Translations under genes and position numbers: made by a program | NCBI GenBank assembly: GCA_026126345.1 | Contig: JAHCJH010000015.1 | Location: 1-33,247 of the forward strand | Length of the DNA: 33,247 nucleotides | DNA from: Phycisphaeraceae bacterium | GTDB lineage: Bacteria > Planctomycetota > Phycisphaerae > Phycisphaerales > UBA1924 | Direction: 5' to 3' | In this document: one piece after another, positions 8,411 through 19,803 of the stretch | Numbering within the stretch: position 1 is the stretch's first letter | Layout of the letters: the number at the start of each line of letters is the position of its first letter | The notes under the pieces: generated by a model | Told to the model about the DNA's origin: nothing | Seen by the model: only the letters and a program-made list of their open reading frames with translations | The model's database searches: none

Positions 8411-10477
8411 GGCCACGGGGAGCACGCCGGTGATGTAGCCGACCGACGCTCCGTCGACGACCGGCGGCGCCAGCAGGACGGTCTGCTCGACGGTGCCGAA
8501 ACGGATCGTGATCGGCGTGGGCACGAACGACTCGGGCCCGAGCACGGCCCAGGCGGTATTCGAGGTCAGGGGCACCGCCGTCGCGGCCCCGGCCCCACCG
8601 AACTCGGCGCGGGACGCGAACGGAAGCGAAGCGATCGCCTGCCCGTTGAACCGCACGCCGGCGACGTCGGGCGTGACGTTGTAGACCAGGAACATGTCCA
8701 GCGTGTCGGCGAACTGGATGACCGAACTCGTGTTGTACTTGAGCGAGAAACCCGTCGGACCGGCGTCGTACCGCATCACGATCGCCAGCGTGTTGGCGGG
8801 CTTGGACGCGATGGCGGCGACCAGCAGCGCATCGGACTGGATGTTGGGCAGCACGCCGAACGGCGCGGGCCCGCCCAGCACGCCCGGGCCGCCGGCGGCG
8901 TCGGGCACGATGTTCGGCGATGCGTACGGCGTCGTGAAGTACGCGTGGGTGAACAGCGGCACGAAGTCCAGTGATCGGCCGAGCGGCGCGGGGTTGATCG
9001 GGTGGTTCAGCGTGGGCGCATCGCCGGCAACGGCGTCGCCGTACAGCACGCGCCCCGGCTGTCCGCCGGGCGAGCCGACATCCGCCGAGCCCGAGGCATC
9101 GATTCGGGTGGCGGCGATGAAAATCGCGCCCCCCGCGCCCGGTGCGGAGGAGCCGCCGTCGCCGCCCAGTCCACCCTGGCCGCCCTGCCCACCGGCCCCC
9201 CCGTCTCCTCCGCCACCGCCTGATTGCGCATTGCAGCCGGAGCCGTTGGCCCCCGCGCCGCCCTGCCCGCCGACAGCGCCGGGCAAGCCGGGGCTGCCGT
9301 TGGAACCCATGGCCGGACCCGGCCCGACCGCGCCGCGCGCCGACAACGCGATCGCGCCGTCAACACGCCCCATGACGATGAACTGCAGCCCCCCGCCGCC
9401 GCCACCACCCTTGGCGCCTTTGCCGCCCGAACCACCGTCCCCGCCCCGGCCGCCGCCACCACCGGCCCCGCCGCCGCCACCGCCGCCGCCGGTGCCGATA
9501 CAGGGGGGCGTGGGCGAGCCACCGCCGCCGCCACCGCCACCGCCACTCGACCCGGACATACCACCCCCGCCGCCGCCGGCGCCGCCGCCGCCGCCGGCGC
9601 CCGAGCCGCCGTTGCCGCCGTTGAGCACCGGGATCAGGATGGTCGCCGGGGAATAGCCGCCCGCGGCAAAGCCGTTGCCGCCGCGCCCGCCGGAGAAACC
9701 GATGTTCCCGGCGCTCCCGATCGAGCCGGACCCGCCCGCGCCGCCCGGGGGCCCTCCTGCGCCACCGCCGACGGGTGTGCTGCCGCCCGACCCACCCGTG
9801 CCGGGTCCGCCAGCCAGACCGCCCTGTGGAGGCTGCGCGAGGTTGTTGACGCCGATGCCGCCAGGGCTCCCGACGCTGCCGGGGTCGCCGCTGGTTCCGT
9901 TGTTGCCGATGCCCGCCGAGAAGCCAGCGCCGCCGCCCTCGCCGAAGAGCATGTTGCCGGTGCCCGCCAGGCCTCCCTGGCGCGGCACCAGGCCCGGCGC
10001 TCCGGGCGCTGCGCCGCTGGCGGGCTGGCCGTCCTGCCCGGTGAGGGGATTGCCCTGGTTGTCGGCGCCGAAGCCCGTGCCGCCGGGACCGCCGTTGCCG
10101 CCGTCGCCACCGTCGCCGCCGTCACCGCCGCCCGGGCCGCCCTCTTCGTTCAAGGCGTCCGCGGAGATCGTGGCGGCGCCGACGGCGCGCAGGTCCCCGC
10201 CGACGAGCACCTTGGCGAGATTGTCACCCTTGAATTTCACGCTGACCGACGCGGGCAGGACCATGTCGCCGGCGATCAGCCACGTGCGGACGCCGCCGGA
10301 CACGCCGCCGGCCCAGATCGGAACGCCCTCGAAGTCGAACACCACGACCTGGTTCTTCTTGACCTGGCCGCTCGAAGTATCGAATTCGTACTCGTCCGGA
10401 AAGGCGTGAACCGTCCCGCTCACCAGGAGCAGGGCCGCGGCGGCAGACAGACACGACGCAACGAAATGTCGGCGCAC
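8162..10477 (-). CDS. Exported glycine-rich protein with GC-type dockerin tail
   Basis: This is a 771-residue protein. The GTG start at 10477 has GGGAG 8 bases upstream and is followed at once by a signal peptide (cut near VHA|FP); the frame stays open to 10582, but that extension overlaps the promoter area and has no export signal. Residues about 25-110 are beta-rich and end in DLRAVGAATISADAL. Residues 113-450 are extremely Gly-rich (GGDGG, GGAGG, GGGGG runs), with a GGAIFIAATRIDASGS strand at the exit; this resembles large Gly-rich beta-helix or coat proteins of planctomycetes and myxobacteria. A further beta domain (about 470-680) precedes the tail (690-771, ending FFAGCP). The function is unknown; a surface or matrix role is likely. 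Confidence 0.82.
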   Translation of the reverse strand: MRRHFVASCLSAAAALLLVSGTVHAFPDEYEFDTSSGQVKKNQVVVFDFEGVPIWAGGVSGGVRTWLIAGDMVLPASVSVKFKGDNLAKVLVGGDLRAVGAATISADALNEEGGPGGGDGGDGGDGGNGGPGGTGFGADNQGNPLTGQDGQPASGAAPGAPGLVPRQGGLAGTGNMLFGEGGGAGFSAGIGNNGTSGDPGSVGSPGGIGVNNLAQPPQGGLAGGPGTGGSGGSTPVGGGAGGPPGGAGGSGSIGSAGNIGFSGGRGGNGFAAGGYSPATILIPVLNGGNGGSGAGGGGGAGGGGGGMSGSSGGGGGGGGGSPTPPCIGTGGGGGGGGAGGGGGRGGDGGSGGKGAKGGGGGGGLQFIVMGRVDGAIALSARGAVGPGPAMGSNGSPGLPGAVGGQGGAGANGSGCNAQSGGGGGDGGAGGQGGQGGLGGDGGSSAPGAGGAIFIAATRIDASGSADVGSPGGQPGRVLYGDAVAGDAPTLNHPINPAPLGRSLDFVPLFTHAYFTTPYASPNIVPDAAGGPGVLGGPAPFGVLPNIQSDALLVAAIASKPANTLAIVMRYDAGPTGFSLKYNTSSVIQFADTLDMFLVYNVTPDVAGVRFNGQAIASLPFASRAEFGGAGAATAVPLTSNTAWAVLGPESFVPTPITIRFGTVEQTVLLAPPVVDGASVGYITGVLPVACSPADVATEGSAQPFIDGPDGFITGTDFDVFVQAFFQETRRPEPTGPYIADLCNDQGQPGADGFLTGADFDFFIGAFFAGCP
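9115..10140 (-). repeat. Low-complexity GGN/CCG tract encoding the Gly-rich region
   Basis: About 1 kb dominated by GGC/GGT/GGG glycine codons on the minus strand (GCC/CCG on plus). The opposite strand therefore shows a spurious proline-rich open frame. Such a tract is prone to slippage and to assembly error. Confidence 0.85.
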
Positions 10478-10562
10478 GATCAGATCTCCCACGGCGCGGC
10501 GAGTGGTCGCCGCATCGAAGGTCAGAATACACGCAAACCCTGCAAAATCCAGCCCGGCGTCC

Positions 10563-10811
10563 TCAGCCGGCACACCCCTCAAAGAACCGCAGCACGAAGA
10601 AATCGAAGTCGCTGCCGGTGATGAACCCGTCGGGTCCGCCCGTGCCGTCTCCGTTGGTCAGGTCGGCGATGTAAGGGCCGGCCGGTGCCGGACGGCGTGA
10701 TTCCTGAAAGAACGCCTGCACGAAGACGTCGAAGTCCGTGCCGGTCACGAACCCGTCCGGACCGTCGATCAGCGGCTGCACGCTGCCCTCGGTGGCGATA
10801 TCGGCCATGCA
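10563..10811 (-). repeat. GC-type dockerin tail module, copy B
   Basis: The last 83 codons, from the Cys before MADIATEG. It is closely similar to copies A (8162-8410) and C (11552-11803); the second EF-hand part, including TNGDGTGGPDGFITGSDFDFF, is the same in protein as copy C. Confidence 0.8.
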
Positions 10812-11396
10812 CGGCAGGTTCAGCCGCACGTTGTCGAACGCCTGCTGGCCCGACGTGAAGTCGTACAGCCCGATGCGCCCGATGTGGTGGCCGGCGGTCG
10901 TGAGCGTGGTCGCGGGCGTGGCCGCGCCGTTGAGATACACCGAGTACACATCGCCGCGAACGGTGAGCCGCAGGTGCAGCGTGTCGCCCTGCGAGAACAG
11001 ACTTGCCGAGGGCGACTGGATGCCCCCGTATCCCCCGTTGACCACCTCGTGCCAGTAGAAGCCCGTGCCGGTGTGCGACTGACCGCCGGTCACCAGCAGC
11101 ACGCCGTTCTGGCCCTCGGCGTCGGCGTGCAGCCAGACGCCGCCGTCGTTCACCGCGACGACGTCCAGCTCAAGGTCCAGGTCCGCCAACACGTACGGCA
11201 GCGATGAATACGTCGGCGGCGTGTTGTCCGGGATCGTCGCGAAGTAGACCCCGCCCTGCGCCAACCACCCGCCGCGCTGGTTCTCCCACAGCGGCGATGG
11301 GCCGTTGTTGAAGTCGTCGAAGAAGTAGGTCTGGCCCAGTGCGGCCGCCGGCCCCGCCAGAAACAACGCCGCCGCCCCGATCGCCGTGAGTTTCAT
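10563..11396 (-). CDS. Exported concanavalin/laminin-G-like protein with GC-type dockerin tail
   Basis: The 277-residue protein has a signal peptide (1-21, cut near ALG|QT) and a single beta-sandwich-like domain (about 22-195) with FFDDFNNG at its start, GGVWLHADAEGQNG, HLRLTVRGDVYSVYLNG and FDNVRL at its end. This order is typical of LamG or DUF1080-type jelly-roll domains, which bind or cleave carbohydrate. No catalytic residues could be assigned. The tail (196-277) ends FFEGCAG. AAGGAG lies 9 bases before the ATG. It is separated from the upstream gene by a strong terminator, so it probably has its own promoter. Confidence 0.82.
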   Translation of the reverse strand: MKLTAIGAAALFLAGPAAALGQTYFFDDFNNGPSPLWENQRGGWLAQGGVYFATIPDNTPPTYSSLPYVLADLDLELDVVAVNDGGVWLHADAEGQNGVLLVTGGQSHTGTGFYWHEVVNGGYGGIQSPSASLFSQGDTLHLRLTVRGDVYSVYLNGAATPATTLTTAGHHIGRIGLYDFTSGQQAFDNVRLNLPCMADIATEGSVQPLIDGPDGFVTGTDFDVFVQAFFQESRRPAPAGPYIADLTNGDGTGGPDGFITGSDFDFFVLRFFEGCAG

Positions 11397-11490
11397 GCGT
11401 CCATCTCCTTGCCGACCATGCTACCGCGCCACGCTGCACCGGCAAGTCGCTGTGTCGCCGCACCGGCGGGAATCTCCTCCCGCCATAGAC

Positions 11491-11517
11491 AAAGGGCCCG
11501 GGGAAACCCCGGGCCCT
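11491..11517 (-). terminator. Intrinsic terminator of the beta-propeller protein gene
   Basis: A perfect 11-bp stem (AGGGCCCGGGG/CCCCGGGCCCT) with a 3-base loop is followed on the minus strand by TTTGTCT. It sits about 35 bases past the stop codon. Confidence 0.85.
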
Positions 11518-11551
11518 GCGGAAGAAATCTCGATGACCCCACGACGCTCTG

Positions 11552-11803
11552 TCAGATGGGGCAGCCCTCAAAGAACTTCTCGATGAAGAAGTCGAAGTCG
11601 CTGCCGGTGATGAAGCCGTCGGGTCCGCCCGTGCCGTCGCCGTTGGTCAGGTCGGCGATGTAGGGACCGTTGGGCTCGGGCCGGCGGACCTCCTGGAAGA
11701 ACGCCTGCACGAAGACATCGAAGTCCGTTCCGGTGATGAAGCCGTCCGGGCCGTCGATGAACGGTTGAGTGCTGCCCTCGGTGGCGATGTCGGCCGCGTT
11801 GCA
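11552..11803 (-). repeat. GC-type dockerin tail module, copy C
   Basis: The last 84 codons, from the Cys before NAADIATEG. It is the closest match in the window to copy B. Copies in the peroxidase gene (4152-4385), the Ig-domain gene (14550-14786) and the InlB-repeat gene (16355-16603) are clearly related but more diverged. Confidence 0.8.
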
Positions 11804-12574
11804 GCCGGTCGAGCCGCCGCACCCGGGCGTCGCCGGGATGTACACAAGGCCCAGGAGGTTGTTCCCGGACGCTCCCGCCGTGCTGCCGACGATGGTCGCC
11901 TGGCCGGTCTGCCGGTTGATCGTGTACAGATTGTCGGTGTTGTTGTCCACCATGTAGATCGTGTCGTTGTCGCGGTTGTACGCCAGGCCGTTGGGGTTGG
12001 TCGGGCCCGTCAGGGGGCCGATCAGCGTCGCGGCCCCGGTGGCGCGGTCGATCTGGTAGAAGCTGTCCGTTCCGCTGCTGGTGCCGTACATCACGTTGTT
12101 CCGCGAGTCGTACACCAGATTGGGAAACGACGTCAGGCCGGACGTGCCGATGAGCGTCGCAGCGCCCGTCGTGGTGTTCACCGAGTACAGGCCGTTGTTG
12201 TGGCTGGAAGCGGTGTAGAGCGTGCCGGTGCTGCTGTCCCACTCGATGCCGTGCATGACGATGTTCGGAACCGCCGGGTCGTAGGCCCCGACGAGCGTCG
12301 CGGCGCCCGTCGCGAGGTCGAGTGTGTAGAGCGAGTCCGTGCTCGTCGACGTCAGGTAGACCGTGCCGGTCGAACAGTCATACGCCAGGCCCGCCGTGGT
12401 TCCCGCGTTGGAGCTCACCGTCCCGATCTGGACCTTCGAACCCGTGCTTATATTGATCTCCCAGAGCGAGCGGCTGCTGTCAACGGCGATCAGGCGGCCG
12501 GCCGGCGCCCCTTCGGGCTGGGCCAGGGCGGACGAAGCGGCGGCGAGCAGGGCGACGACGGTCAACATGCGCAT
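11552..12574 (-). CDS. Exported beta-propeller-like repeat protein with GC-type dockerin tail
   Basis: The 340-residue protein has a signal peptide (1-18, ALA|QP). About five repeats of roughly 45 residues follow (25-250), each built on the pattern LYxxDxxTGxATLIG, with AGLAYD/NGLAYN strands. This is a beta-propeller of the kind seen in DUF4394/NHL-like proteins, whose usual role is ligand or protein binding rather than catalysis. The tail (258-340) ends FFEGCPI. The first ATG is chosen because GGAGGAG sits 6 bases upstream; a second ATG two codons later is further from the site. Terminators bound it on both sides (11491-11517 and 12694-12720), so it is a single-gene unit. Confidence 0.84.
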   Translation of the reverse strand: MRMLTVVALLAAASSALAQPEGAPAGRLIAVDSSRSLWEINISTGSKVQIGTVSSNAGTTAGLAYDCSTGTVYLTSTSTDSLYTLDLATGAATLVGAYDPAVPNIVMHGIEWDSSTGTLYTASSHNNGLYSVNTTTGAATLIGTSGLTSFPNLVYDSRNNVMYGTSSGTDSFYQIDRATGAATLIGPLTGPTNPNGLAYNRDNDTIYMVDNNTDNLYTINRQTGQATIVGSTAGASGNNLLGLVYIPATPGCGGSTGCNAADIATEGSTQPFIDGPDGFITGTDFDVFVQAFFQEVRRPEPNGPYIADLTNGDGTGGPDGFITGSDFDFFIEKFFEGCPI

Positions 12575-12605
12575 GCGAATCTCCTCCGGGTGAATTGGGT
12601 TTCTG

Positions 12606-12611
12606 AATGTA
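12606..12611 (-). promoter_or_regulatory. Possible -10 box for the beta-propeller gene
   Basis: TACATT on the minus strand, 31 bases before the ATG and downstream of the atpA terminator. No convincing -35 box is seen at 16-18 bases. Confidence 0.35.
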
Positions 12612-12693
12612 GGTGAATCCCTTCGACGCGCCTACCCCCACAATCGCGTGTTGAACTGGGCAATCGGCGGAGACCGGCCGTCGCCCGGGAACG

Positions 12694-12720
12694 AAAACGC
12701 CCCCGGTCGGACCGGGGGCG
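12694..12720 (-). terminator. Intrinsic terminator of atpA
   Basis: A 10-bp stem (CGCCCCCGGT/ACCGGGGGCG) with a 3-base loop is followed on the minus strand by TTTTCGTT, 31 bases past the atpA stop. It shows that transcription ends here and does not continue into other ATP synthase genes. Confidence 0.88.
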
Positions 12721-12751
12721 GCTGGGCCGTCGGGGCGCACGTCGGCCGGGT

Positions 12752-16247
<3,496 letters not shown>

Positions 16248-16354
16248 GGTGATTTCCTTTCTGAGTGCGGCCCGCCGATCCGGAGCGAGCCTCGGTTCCC
16301 GTCGAGCGCCCCGGCGCGCTCACGTCGAATCCCACCGCCCGTCTGCGCCCGGCG

Positions 16355-18487
16355 TCAGGCCGGGCACCCCTGGAAGAACAACTGGATGAACAGGTCGAAG
16401 TCCTCGCCCGTGAGGAACCCGTCGGGCCACGGGTCGCCGGTCCCGGCGGTCGCGACGTCGGCCAGGTACTGGCCTGTCACCGGCATCTGGTAACCGGTGA
16501 AGAACGCCAGGATGAACGAGTCGAAATCGGCCCCGGTCAGGAACCCGTCCGGACCGGTCGAAAGGTCCGGTGCGCCCTCGGTGGCGACGTCGGCGGGGGA
16601 GCACGCACAGGCCGCGAACACGACCAGTTCCGCGGGCTGACTGGCCTCGGTCCCGCAACCGTTGGCCACCACGCAGCGGAAGCGGGCGGCGTCGGCCGGC
16701 GACGGGCCGATCACCTGCAGGCCCGGGGTATCGGCGCCGAAGTACGTGGCGCCGTTGCCGCTCGGTCCATCGGCGATCGGGAGGAACAGCCCCGAGCCCG
16801 GCGCCGTCTCGCGCTGCCACTGGAACGTCGGCGCGCCCGAGCCGGAAGCCGTCACGTCGAAGTACGCCACGCCCGTCGGGCATCCCCAAGTCGGCGAGGG
16901 CTGCTGCGCCACGCTCGCCGGCGAACAGGCTCGGATCACGGTCATGTTGTCGGCCAGGAAGATCGGGCCCCAGTCCTGGCACGTCGCCGGCCTGGCGTCG
17001 TAATGCACCACCACGCGGTTGAACGGCGTGGCGGTGGTGATCGCCAGCGTGCCCGTCGGCCACGTGCCCGGCTGCGGGGCGAAGGCGACCGCCGTGCCCA
17101 CCTGGGTCGCGTCCAGAAACGCCGTGACGCGCATGCGCGCCGACGTGTCGCACCCCAGTTCCTGCGGGCTGTACACGATCGAGAAGTACGTCAGCCCCTG
17201 GTCGAACGCGACCGTCAGGTCCGACGCGAACACGCTGTTGGGGTAGACGCACAGCCCGCCGAAGCCCGCCGGCGTGAAGCCCAGCGAGTTGGCCGGTTGG
17301 ATCGACATGCCCGAACCCGACGCCGAGAGCGAAGCGGTCAGCCCGTCCACCGTCACCGCCACCGGCAGCGATGTGTGCACCGGCGCGTTGTCAAAGTCGA
17401 ACCGGACCAGCTGCGGGTCGGGCACGAACACCGCCGTCAGATCGTGCGGACCGTCGGCCGTGAACGAGTAGGTCGGCGTGGTGCTCACGGTTCCGCCGAA
17501 CTCCGTCCACTCGCTGAAGACGTAGCCGGGCTGGGGCGTTGCGCTGACCGTAACGCCGGAGCCCGAGGTGTACGTCCCGCCGCCCGTCACCGTGCCCCCG
17601 AACGCCGGCTGCGCCGCGGCGGTCACCACGAACGTCTGCAGGAAGTTGGCGACGAGCGATCGGTTTGACGTCGCCAGGAACGAATAGGCGGCATTGGTGC
17701 TCACGACGCTGCCGCCCTGGGTCCACGAGCCGAACGCCCAACCGGTGTTGGACGTCGCCTGGAGCGTCGCTGTGCTGTTGAGCGGGTACGCCCCAGCGCC
17801 GGTGATCGAACCCGCGCCCGCGGGCGACACGGTCGCGTCGATGCTCACCGTCGCGGCCCCGGTCGATCGCATCTTGACGGCGTGGCCCTCGGAGAGGTTG
17901 TGGAAGTTGCCGCCGCGGATCCACCAATACGACCGGGTACTTCCGCCGGTGCCCTGGGCCCAGTTCCAGGTCGCGTACGGCTGGGCGGTCAGCCCGATGA
18001 TGGCGATGAACCAGCGCGGGTTGGTTGCGTCGTTGGCCGGCAGGACGACGGGGCTCGACAGGTCCAGCGTGTGATGGAACACGCCCGCGTCGGCGACGGT
18101 GGTGTGCGTGGTGCTGGTGATGCGGCGCGTCGGCTGCACGCTCTCGTTGCCGCCCTGATAGTGGAACACGCCGTACGGCTGGTAGGCGATCGTGCCCGGG
18201 TCCTGCTTCCAGAACTCGATGCGGAAGCCCAGCTCGCACGCGCCGGTCCCCCACCACTCGATCCGGTCGATCGTCGCAGGTGCGGTCAGGACGAAGTCCT
18301 GCCATACCACCGCATCCCCGTCGAGGTTGTTCCCGTTCGGCCCAGGGTCCTGCCACAACTGCGATGACCGCGCGATCCCCCCACCGGTCACGGGCACCTG
18401 ATTCACGATCACGGTCTGCCCGAACGCCCCCGACGCGCCGACAACCAGCGCCGCGGCCAAACGCAACGCCCGGAACGCGAGTTTCAT
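16355..18487 (-). CDS. Exported InlB-repeat/Ig-like protein with GC-type dockerin tail
   Basis: The 710-residue protein has a signal peptide (1-23, AFG|QT). Residues 25-210 form a beta-rich domain with many Trp (RIEWWGTGACELGFRIEFW), possibly a jelly-roll fold. Two divergent InlB-B/Flg_new-type repeats follow at about 215-285 and 287-355 (GSITGAG...GWAFGSWTQGG and GGTVTGGG...GYVFSEWTEFGG). A further beta domain (360-540), an Ig-like domain (about 545-625, FQWQRE...DAARFRCVV) and the tail (629-710, ending FFQGCPA) complete it. Such repeats are common in surface proteins. GGAGG lies 6 bases before the ATG. It may be transcribed from a TATAAT far upstream (18738-18743). Confidence 0.84.
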   Translation of the reverse strand: MKLAFRALRLAAALVVGASGAFGQTVIVNQVPVTGGGIARSSQLWQDPGPNGNNLDGDAVVWQDFVLTAPATIDRIEWWGTGACELGFRIEFWKQDPGTIAYQPYGVFHYQGGNESVQPTRRITSTTHTTVADAGVFHHTLDLSSPVVLPANDATNPRWFIAIIGLTAQPYATWNWAQGTGGSTRSYWWIRGGNFHNLSEGHAVKMRSTGAATVSIDATVSPAGAGSITGAGAYPLNSTATLQATSNTGWAFGSWTQGGSVVSTNAAYSFLATSNRSLVANFLQTFVVTAAAQPAFGGTVTGGGTYTSGSGVTVSATPQPGYVFSEWTEFGGTVSTTPTYSFTADGPHDLTAVFVPDPQLVRFDFDNAPVHTSLPVAVTVDGLTASLSASGSGMSIQPANSLGFTPAGFGGLCVYPNSVFASDLTVAFDQGLTYFSIVYSPQELGCDTSARMRVTAFLDATQVGTAVAFAPQPGTWPTGTLAITTATPFNRVVVHYDARPATCQDWGPIFLADNMTVIRACSPASVAQQPSPTWGCPTGVAYFDVTASGSGAPTFQWQRETAPGSGLFLPIADGPSGNGATYFGADTPGLQVIGPSPADAARFRCVVANGCGTEASQPAELVVFAACACSPADVATEGAPDLSTGPDGFLTGADFDSFILAFFTGYQMPVTGQYLADVATAGTGDPWPDGFLTGEDFDLFIQLFFQGCPA

Positions 18488-18791
18488 CGTGTGCCTCCAC
18501 CGCTCGACTCAGTCCGAGAGACGCCTTCGCTGGCCTCCTACTTCTGACTCTTGAGTCATCTTATGCGGGGAAACCCTAGGTCGATCGCCCGAACATGACG
18601 TCCTCGCCAAAAAACGCAAATGACACCGAGTCTCACGTGAAGTTCCACCATATTGAGCGATAAGTCTCGCATCGCCGTCAACGATGATCACCCCGTTTGG
18701 GTTGCTCCATAACTGCTTCTGGCCCCTGTACTAATGGATTATAGAGTCCTCTATTCGCAGGGGACTGTTCCGCAGATCCAGTCCAAAGTGC
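18488..18791. other. AT-richer intergenic region between the InlB-repeat gene and cdaR
   Basis: About 300 bases without a convincing gene and visibly poorer in G+C than its surroundings. On the minus strand it contains a perfect TATAAT, a T-run (GCGTTTTTTGG near 18610), a TCACGTGA palindrome, and GACTCAAGAGTC just before the gene. A 7-bp stem with one wobble (AGTCCTC/GGGGACT, 18745-18766) lies close to the cdaR end. A 60-codon minus-strand frame is present (18509-18691) but has no family resemblance. It may be a long 5' leader or a small-RNA locus. Confidence 0.45.
18738..18743 (-). promoter_or_regulatory. Consensus -10 box (TATAAT)
   Basis: A perfect TATAAT on the minus strand, striking in such GC-rich DNA. 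If used, it would give the InlB-repeat gene a leader of roughly 240 bases. The hexamer 17 bases upstream (AGTCCC) is a poor -35. Confidence 0.4.
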
Positions 18792-19784
18792 TCACGGTTT
18801 CTGCGTGATCCGCAGCCGCACCCGCAATTCCCCGCCCTCGAACCGCACCCCGGCCGGCCCGCCCACGACCGCCGCCGCCACGCTCTCGATCCCCTTGGCC
18901 AGATCCTCAGACGTCAGCGTCACCACGGCCCGCGCCACCCCCGGGTTCTGCCGCAGCACGTCGATCGCCTCCCGCGGCCCGCTGGCCACCACGTTCCGGA
19001 TCACCGGCGTCTCCGCCTCCACCGTCCATCGCCCCCCCGCCCCCGGCGGCAGCGCCACGTACACCGGCACCTCGCTCAGGATGATCGTCTCCCGGCGCGC
19101 CCGGAGCTTCAGCGTCACCTGCACCGTCTCGGGGTTCATCGTCACCGGCGTCACGCCGACCAGCGACTCCGGCGGGCTGATCCGCGCCTGCACCACCTGC
19201 GCCGTCTCATCCGACAGCCGCGACAGCACCTCGGTGCTCACCACCGCCGGCGCGAACGTCCCCTCGGTGATCCGCCCCGCCGCGGCCGCGGGCAACTGCA
19301 CCTCCACCGAAGTCACCAGGAACGTCGGCTCGCCTTCCAGGGCCGCCCCCGGGGCCTGCAGGCGCAGCGGCACCGTCCGCTTGACCAGTTCCTCCACCAC
19401 GATGCGGCACGACGGCGGCTCCACGCCCGCGATGGTCACGCCCAGCCGGCGCAAGTCCGGGTGGTCCCGCAACGCCTCGCGCAGGTCCACCACGTGCTCG
19501 CCGCTGGTCCCCGGCACGCCGCCGATCCCCGGCGTCAGCCGAAGGGTCGACGACAGCACGCGCGACGCCGCGTCGATCGACGCGTTCGACCCACGCAGGT
19601 TCACCCGCACCGACCCCTTCCACTGCGGCTCGACCACGCGGGTGGTCAGGTCCGCCTTCTCGCCCGTGGCCACGTCGATGCGGGCGTCCACGGTGCTGGC
19701 CGTCAGGCTCTCGCGCTCGGCCCACGTCCAGATCAGGACCGTGATCAGCGACACCAGCCCGTAGGTCTTGAACTTCTGCCACAT
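18792..19784 (-). CDS. cdaR: CdaR-like YbbR-domain regulator of diadenylate cyclase
   Basis: The 330-residue protein has one N-terminal membrane helix (about 7-24) and an exported part built of repeated YbbR-like beta domains (VDARIDVATGEKADL..., VPLRLQAPGA..., VQVTLKLRARRETI...). In Firmicutes CdaR sits next to CdaA in the membrane and tunes its cyclic di-AMP output. Family assignment rests on topology, length and position: the start lies 19 bp after the cdaA stop, the classic cdaA-cdaR order. No glmM follows, unlike the usual three-gene operon. Confidence 0.78.
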   Translation of the reverse strand: MWQKFKTYGLVSLITVLIWTWAERESLTASTVDARIDVATGEKADLTTRVVEPQWKGSVRVNLRGSNASIDAASRVLSSTLRLTPGIGGVPGTSGEHVVDLREALRDHPDLRRLGVTIAGVEPPSCRIVVEELVKRTVPLRLQAPGAALEGEPTFLVTSVEVQLPAAAAGRITEGTFAPAVVSTEVLSRLSDETAQVVQARISPPESLVGVTPVTMNPETVQVTLKLRARRETIILSEVPVYVALPPGAGGRWTVEAETPVIRNVVASGPREAIDVLRQNPGVARAVVTLTSEDLAKGIESVAAAVVGGPAGVRFEGGELRVRLRITQKP

Positions 19785-19803
19785 CGCAGGCTCCGCGCGC
19801 CGT

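Noticed and set aside
8694-9656. Proline-rich plus-strand frame
   Set aside because: It mirrors the GGN-rich coding of the minus-strand glycine-rich protein.
9115-10140. Possible CRISPR-like or tandem array
   Set aside because: The repetition is glycine-codon low complexity without regular unit length or spacers.
10478-10582. Upstream start for the glycine-rich protein
   Set aside because: It would precede the signal peptide with unrelated residues and overlap the end of the neighbouring gene; GTG at 10477 has a ribosome site.
16304-16321. 6-bp GC hairpin after the InlB-repeat gene as a terminator
   Set aside because: Short stem and no T-tract; such arms are common by chance in this composition.
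18509-18691. 60-codon minus-strand frame in the AT-richer spacer
   Set aside because: No ribosome site and no recognisable sequence.
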